Positions 17,568 to 28,903 of a stretch of DNA of 64,000 nucleotides are shown piece by piece (within the stretch, counting starts at the first letter, position 1; every line of letters begins with the position of its first letter). The stretch covers positions 806,001 to 870,000 of the forward strand of contig NZ_PQSP01000001.1 in NCBI RefSeq assembly GCF_003991585.1, read 5' to 3'. A program made the translations under genes and the position numbers. Below the pieces are notes generated by a model, which made no database searches, was not told the origin of the DNA, and saw only the letters and a program-made list of their open reading frames with translations. Origin of the DNA: Saezia sanguinis (GTDB taxonomy: Bacteria; Pseudomonadota; Gammaproteobacteria; Burkholderiales; Burkholderiaceae_C).

Positions 17568-20500
17568 TCAATGAATAATGGATGATTGCTGCTTCACATA
17601 GCGGTGTACCAGTTTGAGCAGCTCCTCTTCCACATAAGGTTTACCCAGATAATGGCTCACCCCCAGTTCGTTGGCATAATCATGGTGCTTCTGGGCAATA
17701 CGCGATGTGATCATGATCACAGGCAGCATCTGGGTTTCAGAATGTGAGCGCAGTCTGCGCACCAGCTCAAACCCATCCATCCGCGGCATCTCAATATCGC
17801 TGAGAACCAGTGCGGGAATTTCTGCCTGAATCTGATTCAATGCATCCTGCCCGTCCTTGGCCAAAGCAACCTCAAAGCCGGCACGTTCGAGCAGACGTTG
17901 TGTCACACGGCGTACGGTCAGGGAATCATCAACCACCAGAACCTTGTTACTGTGCGGCGTACGTGAAGTCTCTGCTTCTTCCAGTGCTGCAACAGCACCG
18001 CTGCTGCCAACTTCGCTTGCAGTAACATCTGCAGGAATCACCATATCCTGTGGTACTTGCACAATGGCAGACAACTGGCCGTTATCGCCAAAAGAGCGCG
18101 CCAAAGCCACAGGGTTATAGATCAGAATGATTCTGCCCCCCGAAAGCACTGTCAGCCCGGAAAAGCCGGTCAGGTGAGCAAACTGAGGCCCCACATTTTT
18201 AATCACAACTTCCTGTGAACCAATGATATGGTCGACCGCAATGGCAACCTGCTGGCCAGCACTGCGTAAAACCAGCCACTGCAGTTTGCGTTCACCGAGT
18301 TTGAACGGTGTCGTTCCAGCCAGATTCAGCAAGCCGCCTAACCAGTAAGCAGGTATCTCCATATCCAGATAGCTGACTTTCCCGCGCCTGACCGCATCGC
18401 CGACGACCGGGTCTGAAAAGCGCTGAATGCTTTCAATCAGGTTAACCGGGATGCCAAAGGTTTTTCCCGCCACACTCACCATGACCACCTGCGTTACGGC
18501 GGTAGTCAGTGGCATTACCATACGGAATTCAGTGCCTTCATGCGGTTGGGTCAACACTTCGACACGTCCACCCAGGCCGATAATTTCCGCATGCGCCATA
18601 TCCAGGCCAACACCACGCCCGGCCAGTTCACTGACTTTATCCGCAGTGGTCAAGCCTGCTTTATAAATCATCTGTGCCAGGTCATAATCCGAAACGGAAG
18701 ACCCCGGCTCAATCAGATTCATACTCTCAGCTTTTTTGCGGATCTTCTGCAGGTCAAGGCCGGAACCATCATCCGATATGGAGATGGACACATCGTTGCC
18801 TTCCTGCGCCAGTTTGATCGTGATCTGCCCGACAGGCGTTTTACCAAGCGCTTTGCGCTTTTCTGCCGGCTCAATCCCATGCACAATACAGTTACGCAAA
18901 ATGTGCTCAAACGCCGGCGCAATGTGATCCAGAACCGCACGGTCAACCTCAATTTCGCCACCGATGATATTCAACTGCGTCTGTTTCTGACACTCTTTGG
19001 AGGTCAGCCGCACAACCCGGTGAAATCGCTCACCAATGCTCAAGAACTCCACCATACGCGCACGCAACAAAGTACGCTGAAGATCCCTTGCACTGCGGGA
19101 CTGCGCAGCCAAACCGTCTTCAACCGTTGTGGCTGCATGCAACAATGTTTTCTGCACCGTTCCGACGTCATTGACCGATTCAGCCATGATGCGGGTCAGC
19201 TCCTGAATACGGGTATAGCGGTCGAACTCGAGCGGATCAAAGCCATGCCCTTCAACGCGGGCCGACTCCATGCGGGACGCCAGCTGCGTCTCTGCCTGCA
19301 ACTCAACGTCACGCAACTGAACACGCAGGCGCTCCAGGTTGGTACTCAGTTCCTGCAACAGCACATCCTTCAACTGGCGCACTTCCGCGGCCAACTGACT
19401 GCGCAGCATGTTCACTTCACCAGCCTTGTTCACCAGTTCGTCAATCAAGGTGGCTTTCACACGAAGCAACTGCCCTGAGCTTACAATCCCGACCGCACGT
19501 GCAGCCGTAGGCTTGATTGCTCGCGGCATCACCTTGGGCTGATCTGCCAGCGTCACATCTTCCACAACCGGCGCCGGAATTTCCTCCGCCTTCACCGGTT
19601 CGGCTTTCACTGGCTCTGCCTCAGGCAATACCTGGTCCGGGATACTTTTTGCCTCGACAATCTTGGAGGAATGCTCTTTCTCCAAAACATCATGCATTTC
19701 AGCAACTGACTGCCCAAACAGTTTTTGCATCAGTTGTTCTGCATACAACGGAACCGGCCGATAGGTCTGATGGCGAACCTCTGCCGAAGCTCTGTAAAGC
19801 CTGTCAAGTTCAAGCTCAACCTCGTTGAACTGATCAATCACATGCCCAATCTGATCCACCTCGGGTGTGGTTCCGATCAACTCCTTCAGCGAAGCATTCA
19901 ACTCCTGGGTCAACGCTCCCAGACGGCCGATACCAGACAAATGGATATTGTCACGCAGTGTATTCAGTGCACGCAGCACTTCCACCAGTGGCAGGCCCGA
20001 ATCGGGGCTCTGCGCCCACTGATCGAGTTTTTCAGCAATCACCGGTGTCAGTCGCTGTGCTTCCTTACCAAAGAAGGTAAAGATCTCAGCCCCTACAGCA
20101 TCACGGTCTGTTGCCTCCAATGGGTACAAAGCGGAAGTACTGGCCACTTCTGTAACCAGCGGCAAAATATCTGCATCCTGAGCCGCATCAGGCTGATTAA
20201 CAGGCGGCAATACCTGCCCGCTCCTGATCTCCTGTTCGGCCTTGCACAACAGATCGAACTCGCCTTCAATCTGTATAAACTGGTCATGGATACTGTTAAA
20301 CTCTTCATCAGAAGGCTGCTGGTTCTCCATGATCTTGAGCGTAGACTCAAGCGCATGAACCATCTTGCCCAGCCGTTTGGCACCCGTTAACCGTGAACTG
20401 CCCTTAAGCGTATGCAAAGCACGCAGTGCTTCCACCAGACGGGATGACTTGGGAGACTCAGCCCAATGCCGCAAACCGCTTTCAATGGCGGGCAACAGTT

Positions 20501-23500
20501 CATTGGTTTCCTCTTTGAAGATAGCAAACAAATCTGTCGTTACCGCTGCGCAGTCCTGCGGATCCAGCCGATAAACAGCAGAATCAACCGGAATGCCCGA
20601 TGTAGCGGCTACCGCGTCAGAAGCTTTTTGTACTGGCGCAGCCTTAACAGGCTCTGCAACCTGCTGAGCCGGAGCCTTAACTGGCTCCACAACTGCAGGT
20701 TGTACCGGCTGCGGTGCAGCAGATGAATCTGCAGGTGCAGCCGCATGAAGGTCAACAACCCCCTGAGCCACTTCTACTGCAGCGTCACACAATGTATCAA
20801 ATTCAGTTTCAATATCGTCCAAACGACCCAGGACATCCTGAACCTGTTCTGATGCCCCTTGCTGCTGCTCATTGACATTCTTAAGCGCGGTCTCCAGTTC
20901 ATGCGTCATATTGCCCAGGTGCATCGCACCTGCCAGACGAGAACTGCCCTTCAGCGTATGCAAGGCCCGCAATACTTCAATCAGCGGAGCATGATCATCG
21001 GGCTCATCCGACCATTCACGTAACCCCGAACTGATACGGGGCAACAGATCCTGCGTTTCCTCTTTGAATATGTCAAACAGATCTGTACCTACAGCGGCCC
21101 GGTCTTCAGGATCCAGCCTTGCATAGGCCAAACGGACCTCATCAACACTTTGCTGCTGCTCTGCCCCTGAGACAGACGGCGCAGCACTTTCAGAGACCTG
21201 GTCTGCAGCCTGACATAACAGATCAAACTCAGCCCGAACTGCATCCAGTTGATGCAATGCACCTTCAAGCAGACTCGAATCCATCGGCTGGCGTTCAGAC
21301 AACTGATCGACAACCGGCTCAAGCGCCTGCACCATATTGCCCAAACGCATTGCACCTGCCAAGCGGGCACTGCCTTTAAAGGTGTGTAAAGCGCGCCGCA
21401 CATCAAGCAGGCTATCGTCCGCTCCTGTTTGTGCGCATGTTTTTAATCCCTGCTCCACCCGGCTCAATAAACCGGTTGCCTCATTGCGGAAGAACGTAAA
21501 CAGTTCCGTACCGACAATGTCAATTTCTTGCGGATCTACTTTTGTTAAATCAGAAGCAGATTCAACAATCGGCGCTGTGGCAACATCCGAGACGTCAACA
21601 GTATCCGTGACTGTCACGACTTCTGCACCTTGCTCATCAGCAGGCTCGTCTACGACGATCTCTTCTGCTGAATCTTCCGGCGCAATTTCTTCCACCACTT
21701 CCACGTCAGATTCTGCATCGTCGGCGGCTTGTACATCAGAAGACTCATCCACAATGATACTGTCTTCGCCATCCGCATCGAATGCATCTGCCGGTTGCTC
21801 TTCCTCTGACACAGAAACATCAATTGAATCATCTGCCAAATCGGCATCTGTGACCGTAAGTGGCTCTTCAACTTCATGTTGATGAGATTGAGGCACCTCT
21901 GCCACATGTTCAACTGACACGGACTCTACATCATCAGTCGCAACAACTGCAGACGGGGCATGCTCATGAACAGGCTGTTTCTCAGCTACTGCACCCTGTA
22001 CCGCTTCAAAATCGGTCTGTTTGAACTGGTACAGTGCAACAATCAGATCGGTATGAGGAATATCCAGCCGGCCATGGATAAACTGATCCAGCAGACGGCG
22101 GAACTCCAGACAAATCCGTTCCAAAACCTGGGTTGCTGAACGGTCCTCAGGAACACCAGCGCGAAGCGCTGTCAAGCGATAATGTTCGAGCGCACGCTCC
22201 AGATCTCTGGCAAAGCTGGAAAGCCCCAGAAAACCAACTGTAGCGGAGCTGCCAGCCAATGCACGGGCAGAAGTCTGCGCCTGCTCCAGCGCATACGGAT
22301 CCCCTTCGGAATGCCACCGCCCCAACGAAGCCTCCAGCAGTTCAATGCGGGCACTGGCTTCATCAATATACAAATGATACAGCGCTTCATTGACTTCAAT
22401 GCCACCAGCAACCACCTTAATGGTTTGTACGGCGTGCTCAGGCTCAGACACCGGTTCAGCCGCAACATATTGTTGTGCTTCTGCTGCACTTTCAGTTGGC
22501 GTTTCAGCCGTCACTGCATCTGTTGGCAGGGGCTCTGCCAAGGAAGCCACAACGGGCTCATGCACTTCCAACTGCGGTTCTGCAACCGGTTCCGGTACCG
22601 AGGCTGCCACAACATCTTCAGCCTTGACCGGCACTGCACTATCTTCGTCTACCTGTAATGTATCTTCCGGCTCAACAAGTGGCTCAATTGTTGCAGAAAG
22701 CTCCTGCGTCGATGGCTCGCTTGCAGGCTGTTCATCCTTGGCAACAGGGCTGGTACTTTCATCAGCAAAATCGATACCATTGTCAAATGTTACAGCACTT
22801 GACGGCGCTTCAACACGTTCTTCAGGCACCGCCATCGGCTGAGCCAGAATCTCTTCCTGCTCCTCATAGCTGATCGGCTGTGTGGAAGCCCAATCCTGCG
22901 GCGGTTGGGAATCCGTGACAATGGATGCTTCTTCTTCAGCAGTGTCAACCGGTGTGACAGTCGGTTCATCAAAAGACTCCAGTTCAACCGCTGTGGGTTG
23001 TTCATCTGTGCTTTCGCTATGCTCTGCAACACTTGCAGCCATTTCCTCAGCAGGAGCAGCTTCTTTCTCTGCAATAGCACCGGCAACTTTCTCGGCCTCG
23101 GCTTTTTCTTCAAATACAGCAGCCTGCCAGTTACCATCGCCCTTGCCTTGCAGCAAGTCATCTACCCAGGATGCAAACTGATCGAATGCCCAGTTGGCAA
23201 AATCCACCAGCTTATGCGGGATAGGCTGATTTTCAGCAATCCACTCATTAAAACACTGTTCACATGCCCATGCCGCAGAACCAAACTCGGTCAGCCCCAC
23301 CATGCGTGAACTGCCCTTGAGCGTATGAAAACTCCGGCGCACAGTGACCAGGGCTTCATGGTCAGTCAGGTTATGATTCAGCTTTTCCAGCTCTGCACGG
23401 GCAGTCTCGATGACTTCCTGTGCTTCTTCCAGAAAGATTTCACGCAAATCATCACCAAAGTCATCTTCATCTTCGTGCGAAGAGGTTTCTTCAGGCAAAG

Positions 23501-25655
23501 GCGCAGTGACAACCTGCGGTGCTGGCGGTGCCTCAACAACCGGCTCATCAGGCAATGCTTCAACAACGGACAATTCCTCTTGCGGCGCATCTTCAGGGAA
23601 GTCGATTGTAGCCTCGGCTTCATCAGCCTGATGCTCATCCTGAGGCGCTGCTGCTGGAGAGGCTGTCTGAGCATCTTCAATCAACCCCATGCTCAGCTCT
23701 TCTGTTGTCAGCTGATCGGTATCAGAGAACTCATCCTGCTCCTCAAGGGTAACTTCTGCTTCTGGCTCAGTCGCTGTAACTTCCTGTTCAAATGATTCAG
23801 GCGCATCAGACTGGACTTCATGCACTTCATCAGCCGCAGGGGCTTCCTGCACCAAAGCCGCCGTATCCTGTTCTGCTGCGCGATCCCGCCCCATAAGGAA
23901 TTTAAATTCGTTATGTTCGGCGTCATACACAAACATTTTTCTGGCCACCAATGGCTGGTAACCCAACATATCAATCAGAAAACCCAAAGCCCCCAAGCTA
24001 TTGCTTAAAGAGCTGATCTGGCTTTTACGCTGCTCGTCAATCTGCTCCGAAACAGCCGATTCATTCTTCAGCAGCCAGTTGACCTGTCCTTCCATCATCA
24101 GCGTCGCACGGGCGGCCTCATCCAGTCCAAGGACGCTGAGAACACCGTGAATCTGTCGCAGGTCCATCCCTGCCTGAGACATGGCCTGAGAATTCTGAGT
24201 ATTACGCAAAAAGCCGTCAATATTGCCTTCAGCCTTGCCCAACAAAGTGCGGAGCTCGCCCACAACGCTGCCCATTGTCTCGCGGTCATTGACCTGACGA
24301 TACAAGTCTTCAATCCACGCATCCAAAGGCAAAGGCTTACCGCCTTTGGCCACCAGGAGCATTCTCTCCGTCAAACGATTGAAGCGAGACTCTGAATTGG
24401 CATCATTTAAATCCAGGTCTGAAAACAGCGCCTCTACATAAAGCACAGCGGTTGCCACTTCCAGCGCCAGTTCAGGAGAAGGCATCTGCCCGCGTGAAGC
24501 AATCTGCGAAACCGCCTGCAGCAAGGCCTGAGCAAAATGCGTGCTCCCCGGCATAATCTGCTGCAGCGATTCAGATACATTTTCAAACGCTTCCGTCACG
24601 GACTGCGCAGGAATAGGCTCACCGGAAGACAGCGAAGACCACACCAGTTTGGCCGCAGCAATGCGTTTACGCGCCAGCGTGATCAGCGCCGGATCAATGC
24701 GGCCATATAACGGCGCATCATAATTGACTATTTTGACCTGATCCAGATGGTATGCTTGGCGCACGGCTGTCAGTACCGGGTGCGCCTGGGTAGCAGCCCC
24801 TGCACCCTGTTGCTGGGGCACACAGAAAAACAGCAGCGTTTTCACAAACTGCTCAGGAACTTCCATTTGCCCCTGGGTATACGATTTGTGAATATTTAAA
24901 ACTTGCGAAGCCGCACGTTTTGTATAAATATTCAATGGAATTGACTGCGTGGCAATACCGTCAAAAAAACCAGCCACCAGCGCCCAAAACTGCCCGGAAC
25001 GCTCGTCTTTAGGTGAATAAGCCAGCCCTAATGCAATGGTTCTGAAATCTTTTGCCGTATCCAGATTTCCACGCAGCAGCCCCAGCATGACTTTGTCCAC
25101 CCTGGACAGCGCTGACTCGAGTTCCTGCTCGTTGACCTGATTGGCCGCAGACAGTGCAACATCCGTCCACTGCCAGTTAAATGACCATAAATCAGAAGGC
25201 TGAACGTTTAATTTTGAAATCTCGGCAACATCACGGTACTGGGCAAACAAACCCACCGGATATACCGGTTTGCCGTTTAACAGCAACTGAAAAAAATCAA
25301 GCAACGCAAAACAAGCCCGGTCAACCTTGTTCACATTGTCTGCATTCAAAGCGTCGGGCCGGTCTGTGAATTGTTGTACCGCCCCATTGATCGCCACCAG
25401 CATTTGCACTGCGGCTGGGATATTCACCAGCTCAAGCGCCCCTTCGCTCTGGTGTAAACGACGTTGAATATCTTGTAAAGAAGACTGGTCTGCTGAAGAG
25501 CCTGTAGATCCTTTGCCCTGTGCCCGCTCATGCACACGCATGCGTAACGCACTCTGGAGCTGTTTGAGAACCCGCTCCACCTCACCATACACCATGGCGA
25601 CTGTATCAAGATCAGCGTTCACTGAACCGCCAGATATTGCATCAGAATTCGACAT
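17568..25655 (-). CDS. chpA: Giant hybrid chemosensory histidine kinase ChpA/PilL
   Basis: CheA-type kinase of 2,695 residues, larger than P. aeruginosa ChpA (about 2,470), at the centre of the type IV pilus chemosensory system. Histidine phosphotransfer modules with the HTxKGS core are near residues 777, 1425, 1565 and 1748. Degenerate copies without the phospho-accepting His are near 1137 (ALAGSSATVG) and 1897 (LNTLRDNIHLSG). The CheA-type ATPase follows: N-box LRNCIVHGIEP near 2257, DDGSGLD, GRGVGLDMA. A CheW-like domain covers about 2400-2540 and a C-terminal receiver starts at KVLVVDDS near 2570, with phospho-acceptor Asp near 2619 (LSDIEMPRMDG). Long Glu/Ala/Val-rich acidic linkers separate the modules. 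It receives signals from PilJ and phosphorylates PilG and PilH. It is the last gene of the operon. Confidence 0.93.
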   Translation of the reverse strand: MSNSDAISGGSVNADLDTVAMVYGEVERVLKQLQSALRMRVHERAQGKGSTGSSADQSSLQDIQRRLHQSEGALELVNIPAAVQMLVAINGAVQQFTDRPDALNADNVNKVDRACFALLDFFQLLLNGKPVYPVGLFAQYRDVAEISKLNVQPSDLWSFNWQWTDVALSAANQVNEQELESALSRVDKVMLGLLRGNLDTAKDFRTIALGLAYSPKDERSGQFWALVAGFFDGIATQSIPLNIYTKRAASQVLNIHKSYTQGQMEVPEQFVKTLLFFCVPQQQGAGAATQAHPVLTAVRQAYHLDQVKIVNYDAPLYGRIDPALITLARKRIAAAKLVWSSLSSGEPIPAQSVTEAFENVSESLQQIMPGSTHFAQALLQAVSQIASRGQMPSPELALEVATAVLYVEALFSDLDLNDANSESRFNRLTERMLLVAKGGKPLPLDAWIEDLYRQVNDRETMGSVVGELRTLLGKAEGNIDGFLRNTQNSQAMSQAGMDLRQIHGVLSVLGLDEAARATLMMEGQVNWLLKNESAVSEQIDEQRKSQISSLSNSLGALGFLIDMLGYQPLVARKMFVYDAEHNEFKFLMGRDRAAEQDTAALVQEAPAADEVHEVQSDAPESFEQEVTATEPEAEVTLEEQDEFSDTDQLTTEELSMGLIEDAQTASPAAAPQDEHQADEAEATIDFPEDAPQEELSVVEALPDEPVVEAPPAPQVVTAPLPEETSSHEDEDDFGDDLREIFLEEAQEVIETARAELEKLNHNLTDHEALVTVRRSFHTLKGSSRMVGLTEFGSAAWACEQCFNEWIAENQPIPHKLVDFANWAFDQFASWVDDLLQGKGDGNWQAAVFEEKAEAEKVAGAIAEKEAAPAEEMAASVAEHSESTDEQPTAVELESFDEPTVTPVDTAEEEASIVTDSQPPQDWASTQPISYEEQEEILAQPMAVPEERVEAPSSAVTFDNGIDFADESTSPVAKDEQPASEPSTQELSATIEPLVEPEDTLQVDEDSAVPVKAEDVVAASVPEPVAEPQLEVHEPVVASLAEPLPTDAVTAETPTESAAEAQQYVAAEPVSEPEHAVQTIKVVAGGIEVNEALYHLYIDEASARIELLEASLGRWHSEGDPYALEQAQTSARALAGSSATVGFLGLSSFARDLERALEHYRLTALRAGVPEDRSATQVLERICLEFRRLLDQFIHGRLDIPHTDLIVALYQFKQTDFEAVQGAVAEKQPVHEHAPSAVVATDDVESVSVEHVAEVPQSHQHEVEEPLTVTDADLADDSIDVSVSEEEQPADAFDADGEDSIIVDESSDVQAADDAESDVEVVEEIAPEDSAEEIVVDEPADEQGAEVVTVTDTVDVSDVATAPIVESASDLTKVDPQEIDIVGTELFTFFRNEATGLLSRVEQGLKTCAQTGADDSLLDVRRALHTFKGSARLAGAMRLGNMVQALEPVVDQLSERQPMDSSLLEGALHQLDAVRAEFDLLCQAADQVSESAAPSVSGAEQQQSVDEVRLAYARLDPEDRAAVGTDLFDIFKEETQDLLPRISSGLREWSDEPDDHAPLIEVLRALHTLKGSSRLAGAMHLGNMTHELETALKNVNEQQQGASEQVQDVLGRLDDIETEFDTLCDAAVEVAQGVVDLHAAAPADSSAAPQPVQPAVVEPVKAPAQQVAEPVKAAPVQKASDAVAATSGIPVDSAVYRLDPQDCAAVTTDLFAIFKEETNELLPAIESGLRHWAESPKSSRLVEALRALHTLKGSSRLTGAKRLGKMVHALESTLKIMENQQPSDEEFNSIHDQFIQIEGEFDLLCKAEQEIRSGQVLPPVNQPDAAQDADILPLVTEVASTSALYPLEATDRDAVGAEIFTFFGKEAQRLTPVIAEKLDQWAQSPDSGLPLVEVLRALNTLRDNIHLSGIGRLGALTQELNASLKELIGTTPEVDQIGHVIDQFNEVELELDRLYRASAEVRHQTYRPVPLYAEQLMQKLFGQSVAEMHDVLEKEHSSKIVEAKSIPDQVLPEAEPVKAEPVKAEEIPAPVVEDVTLADQPKVMPRAIKPTAARAVGIVSSGQLLRVKATLIDELVNKAGEVNMLRSQLAAEVRQLKDVLLQELSTNLERLRVQLRDVELQAETQLASRMESARVEGHGFDPLEFDRYTRIQELTRIMAESVNDVGTVQKTLLHAATTVEDGLAAQSRSARDLQRTLLRARMVEFLSIGERFHRVVRLTSKECQKQTQLNIIGGEIEVDRAVLDHIAPAFEHILRNCIVHGIEPAEKRKALGKTPVGQITIKLAQEGNDVSISISDDGSGLDLQKIRKKAESMNLIEPGSSVSDYDLAQMIYKAGLTTADKVSELAGRGVGLDMAHAEIIGLGGRVEVLTQPHEGTEFRMVMPLTTAVTQVVMVSVAGKTFGIPVNLIESIQRFSDPVVGDAVRRGKVSYLDMEIPAYWLGGLLNLAGTTPFKLGERKLQWLVLRSAGQQVAIAVDHIIGSQEVVIKNVGPQFAHLTGFSGLTVLSGGRIILIYNPVALARSFGDNGQLSAIVQVPQDMVIPADVTASEVGSSGAVAALEEAETSRTPHSNKVLVVDDSLTVRRVTQRLLERAGFEVALAKDGQDALNQIQAEIPALVLSDIEMPRMDGFELVRRLRSHSETQMLPVIMITSRIAQKHHDYANELGVSHYLGKPYVEEELLKLVHRYVKQQSSIIH

Positions 25656-25703
25656 GACACTCCCACAGTTAGCTGCTGAAAAACAGAAGTTATTGAGTCA
25701 AAA

Positions 25704-27488
25704 TCAGGAAATCCTGAACCGGGCCACTGACCTTTCCAGTTGCTCAGCAACTCGCGCCAGTTCACGCACCTGCTGTGCCGTGGACCTGGTCCCATCCGCT
25801 GTCTGTTCTGTCACAGCAAAAATATGCTGAATATTTTCTGCCACACCGTTCGCAACGACGGCTTCGTTTTGGGTCTGCTCAGCAATCTGCTGAATCAGCG
25901 ATGCCAGCCTGCGGGTCACAGAATCAATTTCAGTAAACGCCGTACCTGTTTCATCTGACAGCCGTGCCCCCTCGACCACACCACGTGTTGAACGTTCCAT
26001 AGCGGCCATGGCATCCTGCATATCGCCCTGAATGGCTTTCACCAGCGTTGCAATCTGACGCGTTGCATCCGCAGAACGCTCCGCCAGACGCTGCACTTCT
26101 TCTGCCACCACAGAGAACCCGCGTCCCGCTTCACCGGCAGATGCTGCCTGAATAGCGGCATTCAAGGCCAGCACGTTGGTCTGCTCTGTAATGTCGGCAA
26201 TCAGGTCGGTAATTTCACCAATTTCCTGCGATGATTCCACCAGTCGTTTGATACGTTTGGCTGTATCCTGAATCTGATCGCGAATGGTATTCATACCACC
26301 AATAGCATTCTGCACAGCCTGCATCCCTTTTTCCGCCGCCTCAAGAGACTGACGGGCCACCGTCGCAGACTGTTGCGCCTGGGTAGACACGTTGTTAATA
26401 CGCGCCGCAACATCCAGCACGGACTGACCGGTTTCACGAATTTCACGCAACTGCTCGTCAGAAGAGGCCAGCAGTTCTGTCGAAGTTGACTCCACGACCG
26501 CTGTGGTTTTTGACACCTGCTCGGTAGCACCCTGCACCTGTGCAACCAGGTTGCGCAACTCTTCCACCGTATAGTTCACCGAGTCAGCGATAGCCCCGGT
26601 GATATCTTCCGTCACCGTTGCCTGCTGCGTCAGATCCCCTTCCGCCAGATTCTGCAACTCGTTCATCAAGCGCAAAATAGCAGCCTGATTGGCTTCGTTC
26701 ACACGGCGTGCCGCAGCCACCTGTTCCTGTGCCGCGTGCCTTTGCTGCTCGGCTTCGGACTGCAAGTCCTCCACCAGGGCGTTCAACTGGCTCATTTCCT
26801 GGCCACGCCCCCGTCTGACCGTTGAAATCTGCTTGATCACAATAATTGCCAGAACCACGATGATCAATGCCGCAACCAGCGCCACAGCCGCCAGAATCAA
26901 CAACTGTTTCTGAGCAGTTTCCTGTATCTTCTGCCCGGCCTCTTGAATAGAGGCATTCAACCTGTCTGCGGTGCTTGCAATGGTACCGACACGCCCGCGC
27001 GCCTCGTCAATATCCTCCCACGCCACAGAGGAACTGTTGGTCATCGAATCAAACGCTCTGGAAAGGGCATCTTTTCTGGTCTGCAGATCCGAGACCGCTT
27101 TTCTGAACGCCCCGTAATCAGGCTCCGAATCCGTCAGTTCACTTCTGTGAGGCTCCAGCAGTTCGTTCCAAAGGTTGTTAAGCTGCGTCGCCTGGGTATT
27201 CAGTGCGTTCCAGCTATCGCTTTTACCGGACAGGACCATTGACGCTGAAGATGATGTCTTTTGCACCTGTGCCTGCAGTTCGCTCAAACGCGACTGTGTC
27301 TGCGACATCTGCATCATCTGCATATAAATATAGCCACCAATCCCTAACAACACAAAGACCATCACGATTAAGACGATCAATGCAGATGAGCTAGCGCCTT
27401 TTTCTTTGGAGCTAGATGAAACATACTCACCCAATACGGTTGTCAACTCTGTTGGTGTATCCAAGTTATTTTCATCACCTTGAGACAT
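25704..27488 (-). CDS. pilJ: Type IV pilus methyl-accepting chemotaxis protein PilJ
   Basis: Inner-membrane sensor for the Pil-Chp pathway. The start is set at an ATG with AAGGA 7 bp upstream, giving 594 residues; a longer frame from 27530 lacks a ribosome site. The first transmembrane helix is near residues 35-58 ([17 protein letters not shown]) and the second near 200-225 ([20 protein letters not shown]), with a short helical periplasmic domain between them. The cytoplasmic signalling coiled coil has the MCP hairpin [20 protein letters not shown] and [22 protein letters not shown]. There is no C-terminal methylesterase pentapeptide and no pilK methyltransferase gene beside it. It is followed 48 bp later by chpA. 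Confidence 0.93.
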   Translation of the reverse strand: MSQGDENNLDTPTELTTVLGEYVSSSSKEKGASSSALIVLIVMVFVLLGIGGYIYMQMMQMSQTQSRLSELQAQVQKTSSSASMVLSGKSDSWNALNTQATQLNNLWNELLEPHRSELTDSEPDYGAFRKAVSDLQTRKDALSRAFDSMTNSSSVAWEDIDEARGRVGTIASTADRLNASIQEAGQKIQETAQKQLLILAAVALVAALIIVVLAIIVIKQISTVRRGRGQEMSQLNALVEDLQSEAEQQRHAAQEQVAAARRVNEANQAAILRLMNELQNLAEGDLTQQATVTEDITGAIADSVNYTVEELRNLVAQVQGATEQVSKTTAVVESTSTELLASSDEQLREIRETGQSVLDVAARINNVSTQAQQSATVARQSLEAAEKGMQAVQNAIGGMNTIRDQIQDTAKRIKRLVESSQEIGEITDLIADITEQTNVLALNAAIQAASAGEAGRGFSVVAEEVQRLAERSADATRQIATLVKAIQGDMQDAMAAMERSTRGVVEGARLSDETGTAFTEIDSVTRRLASLIQQIAEQTQNEAVVANGVAENIQHIFAVTEQTADGTRSTAQQVRELARVAEQLERSVARFRIS

Positions 27489-27771
27489 ACTGTGTCCTTG
27501 CGAAGAGGCCGTGTCACGGCTGATTAACATAGTAAACTTTTACAATTATCTATAAAAGGTGCCGATCTGACAAATCAATACAGCATCCTTGATTCAAATT
27601 CAATAACATATGCAACAGCCACCTGCCCTTTTTGACAAAGGCAATGTACGGCTGGATCATATATTTCAATTATTATTGTTGCTCGCTCAATTTCTGTTTT
27701 TTCAACTGCACAAAACAGTTTATAAATTACCCCTAAATTTCCTGAACTTTCGCCCCACTACAAACATATCC

Positions 27772-28305
27772 TTATGATTCTATTGATAAAAAGTATTCAT
27801 CACGGGCCAAGTCAGACATCCGCATGATCTGCCAGACCTGTCCTTGCTGATCAGCCAGATATTCGGCTGAATAATCCATTCCTTCCGGCGCCTGTGCCAC
27901 ACTCCAATCGTTGTCATTACGCAGACCGGCCAAACGGTCCACCAGTAATGCACAACTCATCTCAAGTGATGGGTTAAAAGCAACAATAGACGCATTATGA
28001 CGCGCCATATACTGTAAATCCGGCTTACCCTTACGCAACCCCAGCCACCCGGCCAGATCAATCACGGCAAAAGGTGCCCCACGCAGATTAACCACCCCGA
28101 CAAACCAGGGCTTGGTATGCGTCACGGACTCAATCTGTGAAATCGTCGAAAGCAAAACCACTTCACCGGCTTCCACCAGTGGCAACAGGTATTTATGACC
28201 AAGCACCTCAATCGCCAGCCAGCTTGCCACGTCACCAGCCGCCTCAGCTGTCTGCAAACGCTGCATCAACTGAGTCTGGAACTCTACCAATGACTGCTTG
28301 GGCAT
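27772..28305 (-). CDS. pilI: CheW-like adaptor PilI
   Basis: A 177-residue CheW-domain protein that couples PilJ to the ChpA kinase. The CheW core is visible as WLAIEVLGHKYLLPLVEAGEV (broken in reading at about residues 29-49), the receptor-binding segment KPWFVGVVNLRG and the later AVIDLAGWLGL. Its length and position between pilH and pilJ match the P. aeruginosa order pilG-pilH-pilI-pilJ. A strong GAGGGAG ribosome site precedes the ATG. It is separated from pilJ by 283 bp of AT-rich DNA, unusually long within a chemosensory operon, which could hold an internal promoter. Confidence 0.9.
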   Translation of the reverse strand: MPKQSLVEFQTQLMQRLQTAEAAGDVASWLAIEVLGHKYLLPLVEAGEVVLLSTISQIESVTHTKPWFVGVVNLRGAPFAVIDLAGWLGLRKGKPDLQYMARHNASIVAFNPSLEMSCALLVDRLAGLRNDNDWSVAQAPEGMDYSAEYLADQQGQVWQIMRMSDLARDEYFLSIES

Positions 28306-28353
28306 ATGCGCTACTCCCTCATCTCTCTCATAACCGATTATATGTTTTTGGCA

Positions 28354-28719
28354 TCAACTCAGAGCAGAAATTTTCGCCAACAGCGCCTCTGCCGCAACAG
28401 GTTTGGTCAGATAGTCAGAAGCGCCCTGCCTTAACCCCCAGAAGCGGTCTGTCGGCTGGTCTTTGCTGGTACACATGATCACAGGTACTTTGGCATAGTC
28501 AGGGTTATGCTTGATCGCACGTGTCAACTGGAACCCGTTTATTCCAGGCATAACGACATCCATCAAAATCAGGTCGGGCACAGCCTCTTGCAAGCGCTGC
28601 ATGGCTTCCTCTCCATTTTCAGCCGTACGTACCGCATAACCGTGCTGTTTTAATATGGAAGACAGATACACCAACTCTGTTTTGGAATCGTCAACAACCA
28701 AAATATTATGAATAGCCAT
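28354..28719 (-). CDS. pilH: Single-domain response regulator PilH
   Basis: A CheY-like receiver of 121 residues with no output domain. The acidic pocket is Asp10/Asp11 (ILVVDDSK), the phospho-acceptor is Asp54 (LILMDVVMPG), and the conserved Lys is in YLTKPV near residue 106. In Pseudomonas PilH restrains the pathway and acts as a phosphate sink or on retraction by PilT/PilU; the same job is inferred here. It follows pilG after 184 bp and precedes pilI by 48 bp. Confidence 0.88.
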   Translation of the reverse strand: MAIHNILVVDDSKTELVYLSSILKQHGYAVRTAENGEEAMQRLQEAVPDLILMDVVMPGINGFQLTRAIKHNPDYAKVPVIMCTSKDQPTDRFWGLRQGASDYLTKPVAAEALLAKISALS

Positions 28720-28903
28720 GATATCTCAATAATGGTTTTACTATTTTGTTACAAAGAATCAACTTTATAACCCCAACATAAACATACTGTCCGTGACTCA
28801 CTGTCATTCAGTTCAACACAACAACGTGTCACGTCCCCACATCTGCAAACAACACCGCTGATAAACAAAACTTGTTTCATGAGCCGCATAATGCATCATA
28901 ACA

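Noticed and set aside
18540..19478. 312-codon plus-strand frame inside chpA
   Set aside because: Lies opposite the kinase core of chpA, whose motifs are unbroken; no homology recognised.
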